Source: Novosphingobium pokkalii (GTDB lineage Bacteria > Pseudomonadota > Alphaproteobacteria > Sphingomonadales > Sphingomonadaceae). From it: a stretch of DNA of 64,000 bases. A program made the position numbers and the translations under genes. Location: NCBI RefSeq assembly GCF_014652855.1, contig NZ_BMZP01000009.1:1-64000 (forward strand), read 5' to 3'. Shown one piece after another: positions 42,041 to 51,944 of this stretch (position 1 is the stretch's first letter; each line of letters opens with the position of its first letter). The notes beneath the pieces are model-generated. The model worked only from the letters and a program-made list of their open reading frames with translations, ran no database searches and was not told where the DNA came from.

Positions 42041-42056
42041 TTGGCGCAGGCGCCAA
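42041..42056. promoter_or_regulatory. Palindrome upstream of the TetR gene, possible operator
   Basis: TTGGCGC, two bases (AG), then GCGCCAA: a perfect 7-bp inverted repeat 64 bases before the regulator start. Its size and place suit an autoregulatory TetR site. Confidence 0.5.
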
Positions 42057-42119
42057 TTGGCTCTATGGCCCGGGGACAAGCCCGGTCGTGTCGGCCGGCG
42101 CCAGCATGGGGTTGCCTTG

Positions 42120-42794
42120 ATGTCGCAGGACATGTCCGCCACGGCGGACGCCACCGAATTCTCGCTCGAAAGCCTCGGCCGCGTCCCACTCCAGGGCCGC
42201 AGCAAGGCTTCGCTCGAACGCATGCTGGCCACTGCCCGCACCCTGATGCTGGAACGCGGCAACGAGGATTTCACGCTTCAGGAAGTGAGCAGCCGGGGCA
42301 AGGTCTCGATCGGTTCGATCTACCTGCGCTTTGAAAACAAGGACAGCCTGGTGCGCGCGGTGCTCTACCAGGCGACGCAGACCCTGGCCGAACAGGAAGA
42401 CGCGATGCTGGCCGAATTGGCCGCAAGCTGCGCGACGCTCCAGGAATTCGTGCCGCGCTATGTCGAAGCCTATGCCGAAGTGTTGCGCCACAACGCCCCG
42501 CTGCTGCGCCTGACGATGATGCGGGCCGAGCACGATCCGCCCATTTCGCTGCTGGGCAAGCGCACGGCCAACAATGCAGAGGCCAAGGCCGTCGCCGCCT
42601 TCATGGCCTATCGCGGAGATTTCGCCGTGCCCGACCCGGAAGTCTGCGCCAAGGCCGCCCACCACATCATCTTCGCCACCCTTGCCCGCGAACTGAGCCT
42701 GGGCTCCAGCAGCGAGTCGGTGACCAACTACGACTGGAACGTGCTCAAGCGCGAACTGGCGCGCATGTGCGCCGCCTATTTCCAGGCGTCGTGA
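42120..42794 (+). CDS. TetR-family transcriptional regulator
   Basis: A 224-residue regulator. The N-terminal helix-turn-helix is at about residues 30-75 (RMLATARTLMLERGNEDFTLQ, then VSIGSIYLRFENKDSLVRAV), where GSIYLRFENKDSL is the typical TetR recognition-helix region with YxxFxxK. The C-terminal ligand domain is helical. The ATG at 42120 is chosen, though a second ATG at 42132 is possible. It stands 126 bases after the MFS gene and may control it, the divergent sugar oxidoreductase group, or the TonB receptor that converges on it. Confidence 0.85.
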   Translation: MSQDMSATADATEFSLESLGRVPLQGRSKASLERMLATARTLMLERGNEDFTLQEVSSRGKVSIGSIYLRFENKDSLVRAVLYQATQTLAEQEDAMLAELAASCATLQEFVPRYVEAYAEVLRHNAPLLRLTMMRAEHDPPISLLGKRTANNAEAKAVAAFMAYRGDFAVPDPEVCAKAAHHIIFATLARELSLGSSSESVTNYDWNVLKRELARMCAAYFQAS

Positions 42795-42867
42795 GGCGGC
42801 AGGCGGTGGGGCGTGAACAAGGGCTCCATCTGTTGCCGCTCCAGCGCATCGGCCCTTGCCAAACACA

Positions 42868-42899
42868 ACGGGGCGGAAAGCGTGTGCTTCCCGCCCCGT
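42868..42899 (-). terminator. Hairpin terminator after the TonB receptor
   Basis: A 14-bp stem with one mismatch (ACGGGGCGGAAAGC at 42868-42881; GCTTCCCGCCCCGT at 42886-42899) and a GTGT loop. On the minus strand TTGTGTTTGG follows, a weak U-rich tail. It lies 22 bases after the receptor stop and also faces the end of the TetR gene. Confidence 0.75.
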
Positions 42900-42920
42900 C
42901 GGTTTGACCCTGGAAAAAGA

Positions 42921-45395
42921 TCAGAATGTATAGCGTGCGCGCACACCGATGGTGCGGGGGCGCGCCCAGGCGATGCGGTCGCCGGGTTGATAGACCTTGT
43001 AATAGGTCGCCCGCGCCACATCGACGTATTTCACGCCGTTGACCAGGTTGTTGCCGAACAGGCCGATTTCGATGCGGCCAATGTCATAGCTGATCGAGGC
43101 GCTGACATTGTTCTGTTCGGGAATGCGCGCATAGGTCGCGCTGAGGCCATCGGTCACCAACTGGCCGTTGGTGATCTTGGTCTTGTAGGGGTTGAAGGTG
43201 GTGAACTGATCCCCCTGGTACTGATAGCTGGCGCGGATGTGGATCGCCTGGTCGGTGCCGATCATGCGATCGTAGAACAGCGAGGCCGACGCGGTCCATT
43301 GCGGGAAGTAGGGCGTGCGGTTGCCGTCAAAGGCGCCGACGGTCGGGATGTTCCCGTTCGCGCGAGAGTCGGTGTAGGAGGCAAAGCCCGAGAAGGTGAG
43401 TTCGGGGCTGAGCTTGACCGTGGTTTCCAGCTCCAGGCCCTTGGAGCGGATCTTGCCCTTGTTGTCGGTGAAGAAATACGAGCAGTCGAGCAGCAGGCGC
43501 GTCTGCACGTCGCTCCAGTCGATCCAGAACGCACTGGCGTTGAACGTCACCTTGCCATCGGCCAGGCGCGCCTTTTCGCCGATGGTGTAGTTCCACAGCT
43601 TGTCCGGCCCGAACGTGTTGGGCGCCGAGCTGTAGCCGTAGGACGCGAGGTTGTTCTTGCAGGTCTGCGAAATGCCGCTGTCACCGATCGGCACCGGCTG
43701 GTTGGCACCGCCATAGCGGAAGCCCTTGGCCACTTCGGCATAGACCATGAAGTCCTGGCTGGCCTTGTACGACAGGTTTGCGCGCGGGTTCACGCCGTTG
43801 GACTTGAGCGTGGCGTTCTGTTCCAGCGGCACGTGGTTGATCACGCCATAGACGCCGCTTTCAAACAGGTAGTACTTTTCCTTGAAGTTGAAGTAGCGCA
43901 GGCCCCCCGACAGGTCGAGCTTGTCGGTGATGTGCCAGGTGGCATCGGCATAGGCGGCGAACTGATGCTCGTTCGTGTCCTGAAGGCCGGAGAAGATGTC
44001 GTTGGAATTGAAGGCCTTGTCCACCGCCTTGGAATCGTAGAGGCCATTGGCCGTCTGCGGGAACGGGCCGTAGAAATAGTTCATGTACGACAGCGTATCG
44101 AACCCGGCGACGGGAATGTCCTGCACCAGGTGGCGGATCTGCTTTTCATAGAACACGCCGGCGGTCCACTTGAGCGGGCCGGTGCTGTCGGACGCCAGGC
44201 GCGCTTCCAGCATGGTGTCCTTGATCTTTTGGTTGATCATGTACTGTTCGTAGGGGATCAGCTTGCTGACCGCCGGATCGAAGCTGGTGGGCGCCTTGTA
44301 GAGCGGATAGGTCGTGCTGCTGACCGGCAGGGTGCCGCCGCTGTAGTCCTGGAAGAAATAGCCGATCGTCGGCTCGGTGCTGGCCAGATAGCCCACGTCG
44401 CGATCGGTGTGCGCGCCGCTGACGATCAGGTGCACGCCGCCCAGGTCATAGTCAGCCGAGGCTTGGTAGAGGCGGAACTTGTCGCTGGTGCCTTCCGGGC
44501 CATTGGTGAACGTGGTGTAGTCCGCCAGGCCGCTCATGCCGGTGTTGAGGCCGTTGGCCTTGCTGTGTTCATACGTGAACGCGGCGTCGAACGTGAAGGC
44601 CGTGCTGGGCGTCCAGCGCAGGGCGACGCGGGCCTGCTCGGTGGTGTTGCTGTTGCGGTTCTGCCCGGCATAGGCGCCGACATTGTCGATGAACCCGCCG
44701 TCGCGGCCGATGTAGACATTGGCGCGCACGGCCAACTGGTCTTTCACCAAGGGCAGGTTGACCATGCCGCGCACGCTGCCGCTGGCCGCGCCATGTTCGG
44801 TGGTGGCAGCCGTGCCTTCGATCGAGCCGGAGACTTCGTCGGCGCGGGGCTTGGCCGTGACGAAACGGACCGTGCCGGCCATCGAACCGGCGCCATAGAG
44901 CGTGCCCTGCGGCCCGCGCAGCACTTCCACGCGCTCCAGGTCATAGACCTTGAGATCGGGGGTCTGGCCCTGCACCGAAATCGGCGTGTCATCGAGATAG
45001 ACCGCCACCAGCGGGCGGTCCGAGGTGTCGGACGTGCGATAGCCGCCGGTGGACAGGCCGCGCATGTTGAACTTGTTGAAGCCCGGCGCACTTTCGGTGA
45101 TCGACAGCGACGGCACGAAGCGTTGCAGGTCAGACAGGTTGCCCTGGCCCGACTTGGTGATCGTGTCGACATTCACCACCGAAATGGCGATCGGCACTTT
45201 CTGGACGGATTCCGCGCCGGAACGGCTGGCGGTGACGACGATATCCTCGATCTTGCCGCTTGGCTGCGATGCCTGGTCCTCGGCCAGGGCGGGTGCCGCG
45301 GCCAGCGCGGCGGACGACAGGATGGCCGTTGTTGCCAGAAGCCGGGCGGCCAGGCGCGCACGGTGCATGGCGGTCAGGAGTTCACGATTGTTCAT
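42921..45395 (-). CDS. TonB-dependent receptor
   Basis: An 824-residue outer-membrane importer. GAGGGG lies 4 bases before the ATG and the signal peptide runs to about residue 38 (ALAAAPALAE). The TonB box region is IEDIVVTASR. The plug has NMRGLSTGG, VAVYLDDTPI and VEVLRGPQGTLYGAGSMAG. The barrel ends GVRARYTF. This subfamily is abundant in sphingomonads and its cargoes are mostly unknown. It is the last gene of a minus-strand series with glpK, an alpha/beta hydrolase and a TPR-sulfotransferase, which suggests a ligand linked to glycerol or an ester, not iron. Confidence 0.9.
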   Translation of the reverse strand: MNNRELLTAMHRARLAARLLATTAILSSAALAAAPALAEDQASQPSGKIEDIVVTASRSGAESVQKVPIAISVVNVDTITKSGQGNLSDLQRFVPSLSITESAPGFNKFNMRGLSTGGYRTSDTSDRPLVAVYLDDTPISVQGQTPDLKVYDLERVEVLRGPQGTLYGAGSMAGTVRFVTAKPRADEVSGSIEGTAATTEHGAASGSVRGMVNLPLVKDQLAVRANVYIGRDGGFIDNVGAYAGQNRNSNTTEQARVALRWTPSTAFTFDAAFTYEHSKANGLNTGMSGLADYTTFTNGPEGTSDKFRLYQASADYDLGGVHLIVSGAHTDRDVGYLASTEPTIGYFFQDYSGGTLPVSSTTYPLYKAPTSFDPAVSKLIPYEQYMINQKIKDTMLEARLASDSTGPLKWTAGVFYEKQIRHLVQDIPVAGFDTLSYMNYFYGPFPQTANGLYDSKAVDKAFNSNDIFSGLQDTNEHQFAAYADATWHITDKLDLSGGLRYFNFKEKYYLFESGVYGVINHVPLEQNATLKSNGVNPRANLSYKASQDFMVYAEVAKGFRYGGANQPVPIGDSGISQTCKNNLASYGYSSAPNTFGPDKLWNYTIGEKARLADGKVTFNASAFWIDWSDVQTRLLLDCSYFFTDNKGKIRSKGLELETTVKLSPELTFSGFASYTDSRANGNIPTVGAFDGNRTPYFPQWTASASLFYDRMIGTDQAIHIRASYQYQGDQFTTFNPYKTKITNGQLVTDGLSATYARIPEQNNVSASISYDIGRIEIGLFGNNLVNGVKYVDVARATYYKVYQPGDRIAWARPRTIGVRARYTF

Positions 45396-45533
45396 TATAC
45401 CCCTCGCACTATTTGATTTGACTCCCCGTGCGGGCGCTCGCCACCCGCTCGGCCGCGTGGGCCGGTACTCGTCTGTGAGCCATGCCAGCTTCGCACCAAG
45501 CTGGCCGGCAACAACTGTGTTAATCGCATGCGC

Positions 45534-47417
45534 TCATCGGATTTTGTCATCCCCCGTTAACAATGCCTCGGCCAGCGGGCCAAGCCACGGCGCGCAGGCC
45601 TGCCAGCGCGCCAGGCCCTGGCGGTGCAGCGGCTGGCGCACCTGCTGCGCGCTGATCGTGCGGACGGCGCGCGGGTTTTCATGGAAGCGCAGCGTTTCGG
45701 GCGCGAAGGGCAGGTTGCAGTGCGCCAGCAGGCGCCGCACCTGGCCTTCCAGATCGTCCACCACATCTTCATAGGCAACCGACATCATCGCTTGGGGCAT
45801 GGCCTCATGCAGGTGCGCGGCCAGCTCCGCCGCGCGGCGACAATAGCGGCCCAGCGTGACAAGATCATAGCTGTAGCCCTGCCCGGCGGCGAAATCCTGG
45901 GTATAAAGCGAAAAAGCGCAAGCCATCGGATCGCGCCGTACGTGGATGATGCGCGCGCCCGGCAGAGCCAGGCGGATCAGCGGCAGGTTCAGCAGGTTGC
46001 CCGGCGCCTTGTCCACGAACAGCGGCCGGTCGGTCTGCCGCAGCCGCGCCACCCGCGCCAGATAGGCCTCGCCCAGGGCCCGCGCCTCGTCGGCGCGCAT
46101 GGCGGCCAGCGCCGAGACCCGATCATGGGCGCGGCCCTCGCGGATCAGGCGGCCGGTCCATTGCCGCGCCAGCAGAGTGAAATCAGCCAGTTCGGAAAGC
46201 CCCTCCACCGCCGGGTGGCTGGCCAGGATCTGCTCGACCAGCGTGGAGCCGCTGCGCGGCAGGCCGACGAGGAACACCGGCCCTTCGCGTGGATCACCCC
46301 AGTCCGCCCGCGCAGCTAGGAACGCGGGCGTGCAGGTGGCGATGGTGCCGGCCACGAACGCCTCGTGCGCGGCAATGTCGAATGGCACTTGCGCGCGGCG
46401 CAGCGCATTGGCGCGGTGGAAATGGGCCATCGCGGGCTCCGCTTCGGCGGCATCGAGCCGTGCCCGGCCGAGCGCGAAATGCAGGTGCGCGGCCTGCCCC
46501 GGCAGGAGGCCGGGATCGGCCAGCGCCGCTTCCATCGCAACGCGGTCTTCCGGCGAAAAGCGGAAGGTCTTGAGATTGGCCAGGCTCCACCAGGGCTCGG
46601 CCTGATCGGGTCGCAGGGCCAGCGCCTGGCGATAGGCACGGATCGCACCGTCCGCGTCTCCCGCAGCGGCAAGCGCATGGCCGCGCGCATGCCACAGCCC
46701 GGCGTCCTGCGGGGCGAGTGCCAGCGCGGCGTCGAACGCGGCCAGTGCCGCCTCCACCTTACCAGCGTGAAGCAGTGTTGCCGCGTGCAGGCCATGCAGC
46801 GCGGCGTTGCCGGGATGGCGCGCCACCAGCGGCGCGACCAAGCCTTGCGCTTCCGGCCCACGCTGCTGCCGTTCGTACAGCATGGCAAGGTCGAGCGCGG
46901 CAGCGTCGAAGGCCGGTGCACGATTCAGTGCGGCTTGCCACAGCGCTTCGGCGGCGTCGAGGTTGCCCTCGGCAAGGTTGGCCTGGCCCAACAGGTGCAG
47001 CCAGCACGGATCGGTACGGTCGATGCCGGTCAGCGTAGATGCCTGCGCCAGAACCTGCGCACGGGCCTGGGCCAGGGCGGTAGGCAATGGCTCTCCCAGC
47101 AGCGTCGTCTGCGCGGCGAGGGCGTGGGCCGCCACGGCCGACTGCGGGTTGAGGCGGTGGGCCAGGTCCAGCGCCGCCAGCGCCGCGCTCGCCTCTCCCA
47201 GCATGGCGTGGGCGGCGCCGCGTTCATAGGCGATACCCCAGGCGCGCGACGCAGGCAGGCGTGCCAGCAGGCGCAGCGCCCCGGCCGCATCGCCGCAGCG
47301 ACGCGTGGCCGCCGCCGCCACGAAGCATGCCTCTGCCCCCGGACCCGCAGCCAGCGCCAGGTCGCGCGCGGTCGCCGGGTCTTGGCTCAGCAGCGCCTTG
47401 GCCCGGTCTATGCTCAT
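45534..47417 (-). CDS. TPR-repeat sulfotransferase
   Basis: A 627-residue cytoplasmic protein in two parts. The N-terminal ~350 residues are a row of tetratricopeptide repeats (for example YRQALALRPDQAEPWW). The C-terminal part is a PAPS-dependent sulfotransferase, with the 5'-phosphosulfate loop VFLVGLPRSGSTLVEQIL and the 3'-phosphate motif IHVRRDPMACAFSLY. The ATG overlaps the hydrolase stop by four bases (ATGA). The TonB receptor begins 138 bases downstream. TPR-sulfotransferases beside TonB receptors are common in sphingomonads, but their substrate is unknown. Confidence 0.87.
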   Translation of the reverse strand: MSIDRAKALLSQDPATARDLALAAGPGAEACFVAAAATRRCGDAAGALRLLARLPASRAWGIAYERGAAHAMLGEASAALAALDLAHRLNPQSAVAAHALAAQTTLLGEPLPTALAQARAQVLAQASTLTGIDRTDPCWLHLLGQANLAEGNLDAAEALWQAALNRAPAFDAAALDLAMLYERQQRGPEAQGLVAPLVARHPGNAALHGLHAATLLHAGKVEAALAAFDAALALAPQDAGLWHARGHALAAAGDADGAIRAYRQALALRPDQAEPWWSLANLKTFRFSPEDRVAMEAALADPGLLPGQAAHLHFALGRARLDAAEAEPAMAHFHRANALRRAQVPFDIAAHEAFVAGTIATCTPAFLAARADWGDPREGPVFLVGLPRSGSTLVEQILASHPAVEGLSELADFTLLARQWTGRLIREGRAHDRVSALAAMRADEARALGEAYLARVARLRQTDRPLFVDKAPGNLLNLPLIRLALPGARIIHVRRDPMACAFSLYTQDFAAGQGYSYDLVTLGRYCRRAAELAAHLHEAMPQAMMSVAYEDVVDDLEGQVRRLLAHCNLPFAPETLRFHENPRAVRTISAQQVRQPLHRQGLARWQACAPWLGPLAEALLTGDDKIR

Positions 47418-48709
47418 GGCATGGGCGCGAGATGGCGCAGGATCAGGCCGTTCTGATGGTTGCGGACAAAGCCCTTCCACGTCGGGTTGTCGCCCCCCTG
47501 GCTGACGGCGGCATAGGGCGTTTCGGCGCCTTTCCACGCGGCGCCGTCGGAGCGCTCCTGCGGCACCGACAGATAGGCCTGCATCGCCGCATCGTGGCGC
47601 AAGTGCAGGCCCAGGAACGCGGTGATGAAATGCAGGCTGATGCCGTTGAGGCGCGCCTTGCGCCAGACCGGATCCTCGAACCAGTCCATGTCCCACAGCG
47701 CCTGGCGCATCTGCGGCGGGGCAGGATCGGTGCCCAGCGCGTGTCCGGCACCCTCGAACGTGAGCAATGTGCGATCGCTGCTGGTGGCGGCGGCAAACAG
47801 GCTGGCCGGGCCAGGGTCATAGCCGACCGTGCGATCGGCGGTGCCGGCCAGCACCAGCAGCGGGGCGTGAAGCTGGCCCAGCCCCGCACCCCAGGCCGTG
47901 GCCGCGCCGCCGCCCGCCGGGGAAATCGCCACGACCGCCGCCACGCCGGGCACGCGCAGGTCGGCAGCCGCCGGTCCATCGCCGGCATAGGCCGTGCGCA
48001 AGGCAGCCGGCAGGCGGGCCAGCCATGGCCCGGTGGCATCGAGCCGCGCGCCCGCCGCCGTCAGCACGCCATAACCGCCGAACGAATAGCCGACCAGCGC
48101 CACCGCGCGGGTATCCGCCAGCGGGCCGAGCAGGCCGGCGCGCAGGCGTTGCAGCGTCAGGGCAATGTCCAGCGGGCGGCGCAGCATCATCGGCAGGGCC
48201 TGGCGCGGATCGGTGATCGGGCCATCATGATGCGCCATTGCCACCACGACATAGCCCTTGCTCGCCAGGTTCTCGCCCAGCCAGCGCAGCATCGCCGGAT
48301 CGTTGTCGAACCCATGCGAGAGGACCACCAGCGGGAAGCCCTGCCCGGCCGGCGGCGCATCGGCCACGGCGCTGCCGGCAATGGTGAAGTGCACCGGCGG
48401 GTGCGGCGGCTCGGCGGTGAGACTGGCGGCATAAGTCACGCGCGAGGCCGCGGCAGCGGCGCGCGCCGGATACCAGATGCGCAGCGGCAGCGTGCGAGTG
48501 CCGCGCACCACCTGCCCCGCCGCAACCGAGGCGGCGGCATCGAGCTGGTCTGCCGCCACGATCGTGCGCGTCATCGTGCCCGGCGTGAACGCACCCGGCG
48601 CGGCGAGTTCGGGCAGGCCCGGCTCGGCGGGAAGCAGCGCGGGCGCGGGCACAGCAGGGGCAACCGGCGCGGAGAGCGCCAGGGCGAGCCCGATCAGCGC
48701 CCGTTTCAC
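47414..48709 (-). CDS. Exported alpha/beta-hydrolase (dienelactone hydrolase/PAF-acetylhydrolase-like)
   Basis: A 431-residue serine hydrolase with a signal peptide (to about residue 19). The fold is seen in the [13 protein letters not shown] oxyanion segment, the nucleophile elbow GYSFGG, an Asp region ([11 protein letters not shown]) and a C-terminal GAGHAL histidine. The start is a GTG in a GTGA overlap with the glpK stop, and its own stop overlaps the sulfotransferase start, so three genes are translationally coupled. Together with glycerol kinase this suggests hydrolysis of an imported ester that yields glycerol or a related alcohol; the substrate is not proven. Confidence 0.83.
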   Translation of the reverse strand: MKRALIGLALALSAPVAPAVPAPALLPAEPGLPELAAPGAFTPGTMTRTIVAADQLDAAASVAAGQVVRGTRTLPLRIWYPARAAAAASRVTYAASLTAEPPHPPVHFTIAGSAVADAPPAGQGFPLVVLSHGFDNDPAMLRWLGENLASKGYVVVAMAHHDGPITDPRQALPMMLRRPLDIALTLQRLRAGLLGPLADTRAVALVGYSFGGYGVLTAAGARLDATGPWLARLPAALRTAYAGDGPAAADLRVPGVAAVVAISPAGGGAATAWGAGLGQLHAPLLVLAGTADRTVGYDPGPASLFAAATSSDRTLLTFEGAGHALGTDPAPPQMRQALWDMDWFEDPVWRKARLNGISLHFITAFLGLHLRHDAAMQAYLSVPQERSDGAAWKGAETPYAAVSQGGDNPTWKGFVRNHQNGLILRHLAPMP

Positions 48710-50205
48710 GCCGCCGGCCGCGACAAGGTGCGCGCCACGGCATCACGCCAGCCGGCCACCAGCGTGTCGCGCCGCGCCGCCGCCATGGCCGGCACGAACC
48801 GGCGGCTGCATGCCCAGGTGGCCGCCAGTTCCGCCTGGCCCGACCAGAACCCGGTGGCCAGCCCGGCAAAGAATGCCGCCCCCAGCGCGGTGGTTTCGAG
48901 ATGCGCGGGCCGCTCCACCGGAGTTTCCAGCAGGTCTGCCAGAAACTGGCACAGCCAGTCGTTGGCCGCCATGCCGCCATCCACGCGCAGCGCAGCGGGA
49001 TAACGCGCGCCATCGGCCTCCATCGTGCGGGCGAGGTCCAGCGTCTGGTAGCCCACCGCCTCCAGCGCGGCGCGGGCGAGGTGCGCCTGGGTGCTGCCGA
49101 GCGTCAGGCCAAAGATCGCCCCGCGCGCATCCGGGTCCCAATAGGGCGCGCCCAGCCCGGCAAAGGCGGGAACCATGTAGACGCCGTGGCTGTCGGGCAC
49201 TTGGGTCGCCATGTCGTTGGTATCGCGGGCATGGGTGATCACGCCGATGCCGTCGCGCAGCCATTTGACCGCCGCGCCAGCCACGAAGATCGAGCCTTCC
49301 AGCGCATAGGTCATCCGCCCGTCGATCCGGCAGGCCGGCGTAGTCAGCAGGCCGCTGCGCGAGGTGAACGCGGTTTCCCCGGTGTTGAGCAGCATGAAGC
49401 AGCCCGTGCCATACGTCGACTTGGCCTGCCCCGCCGCGAAGCAGGCCTGGCCGAACAGCGCGGCCTGCTGGTCTCCGGCCATGCCGGCGATGGGAATGGC
49501 CGCCTCGAACAGCCCCGGCGCGGTCGTGCCGAAGACATGGGCATTGTCGTGCACTTGCGGCAGGATCGCCATCGGCACACGCAGCAGGCGGCACAGGTCT
49601 TCGTCCCAGGCCTGGCGGTGGATGTCATAGAGCATGGTGCGCGCGGCGTTGGTCACGTCGGTGGCGTGCACCTGCCCGCCGGTCAGGCGCCACAGCAGGA
49701 AGCAGTCGATCGTGCCGAAGGCCAGCTCGCCCCGCTCCGCCCGCGCGCGGGCGCCGGGCACATGGTCGAGAATCCAGGCCAGCTTGGTGCCCGAGAAATA
49801 GGGATCGAGGACCAGGCCGGTGCGCGCGGAAACCAGCTCGCCCATGCCATCCTGGCGAAGCGCCAGGCACGTTTCGGCGGTGCGGCGATCCTGCCAGACG
49901 ATGGCGCGATGGATCGGGGCGCCCGTGGCGCGGTCCCACACCACCACGGTCTCGCGCTGGTTGGTCACGCCGATCGCGGCGATCTGCGCTGCGCCCACGC
50001 CGGCTTTCGCCAGCGCCCCGCGCGCCGTCGCCAGGCAATCGCGCCAGATGTCTTCGGGATCGTGCTCCACCCAGCCCGGCTCAGGATAGTGCTGGGCAAA
50101 TTCGGCCTGCGCCGTGGCCACGGCACGGGCGGCCCGATCGAACACGATGGCCCGGGTCGATGTCGTGCCCTGGTCGATGGCCAGGACGTGGGTTGCCTGC
50201 GTCAT
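48706..50205 (-). CDS. glpK: Glycerol kinase
   Basis: Phosphorylates glycerol to glycerol 3-phosphate with ATP. The 499 residues match the usual length. The FGGY-kinase signatures are intact: [15 protein letters not shown] at the N-terminus, [52 protein letters not shown] and [12 protein letters not shown] near the C-terminus. AAGGAGG lies three bases before the ATG. It is divergent from glpD, forming the glycerol pathway pair, but no glpF facilitator is present. Unusually, it leads an operon with a hydrolase and a sulfotransferase, not a facilitator gene. Confidence 0.96.
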   Translation of the reverse strand: MTQATHVLAIDQGTTSTRAIVFDRAARAVATAQAEFAQHYPEPGWVEHDPEDIWRDCLATARGALAKAGVGAAQIAAIGVTNQRETVVVWDRATGAPIHRAIVWQDRRTAETCLALRQDGMGELVSARTGLVLDPYFSGTKLAWILDHVPGARARAERGELAFGTIDCFLLWRLTGGQVHATDVTNAARTMLYDIHRQAWDEDLCRLLRVPMAILPQVHDNAHVFGTTAPGLFEAAIPIAGMAGDQQAALFGQACFAAGQAKSTYGTGCFMLLNTGETAFTSRSGLLTTPACRIDGRMTYALEGSIFVAGAAVKWLRDGIGVITHARDTNDMATQVPDSHGVYMVPAFAGLGAPYWDPDARGAIFGLTLGSTQAHLARAALEAVGYQTLDLARTMEADGARYPAALRVDGGMAANDWLCQFLADLLETPVERPAHLETTALGAAFFAGLATGFWSGQAELAATWACSRRFVPAMAAARRDTLVAGWRDAVARTLSRPAA

Positions 50206-50347
50206 GATCCTCCTTGCTCTTGCCTGTTCTTTCCCCAAGGGGATGCTATGCGCCATCCGGCTCATTGCCCTATCTCGTATAGGCATTTGCCTTTGCTTTC
50301 ATGTCATCCTTCTTGGCTGGCAAGAGCAACTGCGGCAGGAAAGACGC
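50206..50347. promoter_or_regulatory. Divergent glpK/glpD promoter region
   Basis: 142 bases between the two divergent glycerol genes must contain both promoters. I found no clear palindrome and no copy of the LacI-type operator seen in the xyloglucan locus. Confidence 0.5.
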
Positions 50348-51865
50348 ATGACGACCTCGCAGGCAACCGGCGCTTATGACCTTCTCGTGGTGGGCGGCGG
50401 CATCAATGGCGCCGGAATCGCCCGCGACGCGGCCGGACGTGGCCTGTCCGTGCTGCTGGTGGAGCAGGAAGACCTGGCCAGCCATACCTCGGCCGCGAGC
50501 ACCAAGCTGATCCACGGCGGGCTGCGCTATCTGGAATATGGCGAATTCCGCCTGGTGCGCGAGGCGCTGATCGAGCGCGAGCGGCTGCTCGGCATGGCGC
50601 CGCACATCATCTGGCCGCTGCGCTTCGTGCTGCCGCAACTGCATTCGCCGCGCCCGGCGTGGATGGTGCGCCTGGGCCTGTTCCTTTACGATCACATCGG
50701 CGGGCGCAAGGCCCTGCCCGCCACGCAGACCGTCGATCTCGCCCGCTCGCCGCTGGGCGAGGGAGTCAAGCCCGCCGCACGCAAGGCATTCGTCTATTCC
50801 GACTGCTGGGTGGAAGACAGCCGCCTGGTCGTGCTCAACGCGATGGACGCGGCCGCGCGCGGGGCACGGATCGAAACCCGCACCCGCCTGGTCTCCGCCC
50901 GGCGCTCCGGCCCACTGTGGCAGGCCACCATCGCGCACCAGGGGGAAGAGCGCGTGGTGGAAGCCCGTGCCCTGGTCAACGCCGCTGGTCCCTGGGTGGA
51001 GGACGTGCTTCAGCGCAGCGCCGGGGCGCGGCAGGATCGCGGGGTGCGGCTGATCAAGGGCAGCCACATCGTGGTGCCGCGCCTCTATCCCGGCGACCAT
51101 GCCTTCCTGTTGCAGAACCCCGACCGCCGCGTGGTTTTCGCCATCCCCTACGAGGGTGTCTATACGCTGGTCGGCACGACCGACGAGGCCTGGACCGGCC
51201 CACCGGCCCACGCCAGCATTGCCGAACACGAAACCGCCTATCTGTGCGAAACCGTCTCGGCCTATTTCGACCGCGCGGTCACGCCCGCCGACGTGGTGTG
51301 GAGCTATGCCGGCATCCGCCCGCTTTATGACGATCACGCTGCCAATGCCTCGGCCGTGACGCGCGACTATGTGCTCGATCTCGATGCGGCCGAGGGGCAG
51401 GCGCCGATGCTCAGCGTGTTCGGCGGCAAGATCACCACGTTCCGCAAGCTGGCCGAGCATGCCATGGGCCGCCTCGCGCCGTTCTTCCCTCAGGCCGGGC
51501 CGGCCTGGACTGGCGGCGCTGCCCTGCCCGGCGGCGACATTCCGGCTGCCGATTTCGAGGCTTTCCTCGACCGGCTGACACAGGACTATCCGGGCCTGCC
51601 GCTGCCGCTGCTGCGCCGCCTGGCCCGCGCCTATGGCACGCGAGCGCGGCTTGTCCTGGGTGAGGCGCGGTCCAGCCAGGATCTTGGCCCCGATCTGGGC
51701 GGCGGTCTGCACGCTGCCGAACTCGCCTATCTGGTCGAGCACGAATGGGCGCGCAGCGCGCAGGACGTGCTGTGGCGGCGCAGCAAGCTGGGCCTGCATG
51801 CGCCAGCCGAGGCCGCCCCGGCCATCGAGGCGTGGATCGCCGCATACACAAGGGTGCCAGCCTGA
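50348..51865 (+). CDS. glpD: Aerobic glycerol-3-phosphate dehydrogenase
   Basis: Membrane-associated FAD enzyme that oxidises glycerol 3-phosphate to dihydroxyacetone phosphate, passing electrons to quinone. The 505-residue length is standard. The FAD loop is YDLLVVGGGINGAGIARDAA, followed by SAASTKLIHGGLRYLEYGEF, a family signature. VSAARRS- and FGGKITTFRKLAEHAM-type segments stand in the middle and C-terminal parts. The start at 50348 has AGGAAAG upstream. It is divergent from glpK, and both would respond to glycerol. The small C-terminal domain is complete. Confidence 0.95.
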   Translation: MTTSQATGAYDLLVVGGGINGAGIARDAAGRGLSVLLVEQEDLASHTSAASTKLIHGGLRYLEYGEFRLVREALIERERLLGMAPHIIWPLRFVLPQLHSPRPAWMVRLGLFLYDHIGGRKALPATQTVDLARSPLGEGVKPAARKAFVYSDCWVEDSRLVVLNAMDAAARGARIETRTRLVSARRSGPLWQATIAHQGEERVVEARALVNAAGPWVEDVLQRSAGARQDRGVRLIKGSHIVVPRLYPGDHAFLLQNPDRRVVFAIPYEGVYTLVGTTDEAWTGPPAHASIAEHETAYLCETVSAYFDRAVTPADVVWSYAGIRPLYDDHAANASAVTRDYVLDLDAAEGQAPMLSVFGGKITTFRKLAEHAMGRLAPFFPQAGPAWTGGAALPGGDIPAADFEAFLDRLTQDYPGLPLPLLRRLARAYGTRARLVLGEARSSQDLGPDLGGGLHAAELAYLVEHEWARSAQDVLWRRSKLGLHAPAEAAPAIEAWIAAYTRVPA

Positions 51866-51944
51866 TCGCGGAACAGCATCCGCTTCGCTTCGTTGGGGGC
51901 CTGAACGCGCGATAACCATCGGCGCGAACAGGGAAACTTCGGGC

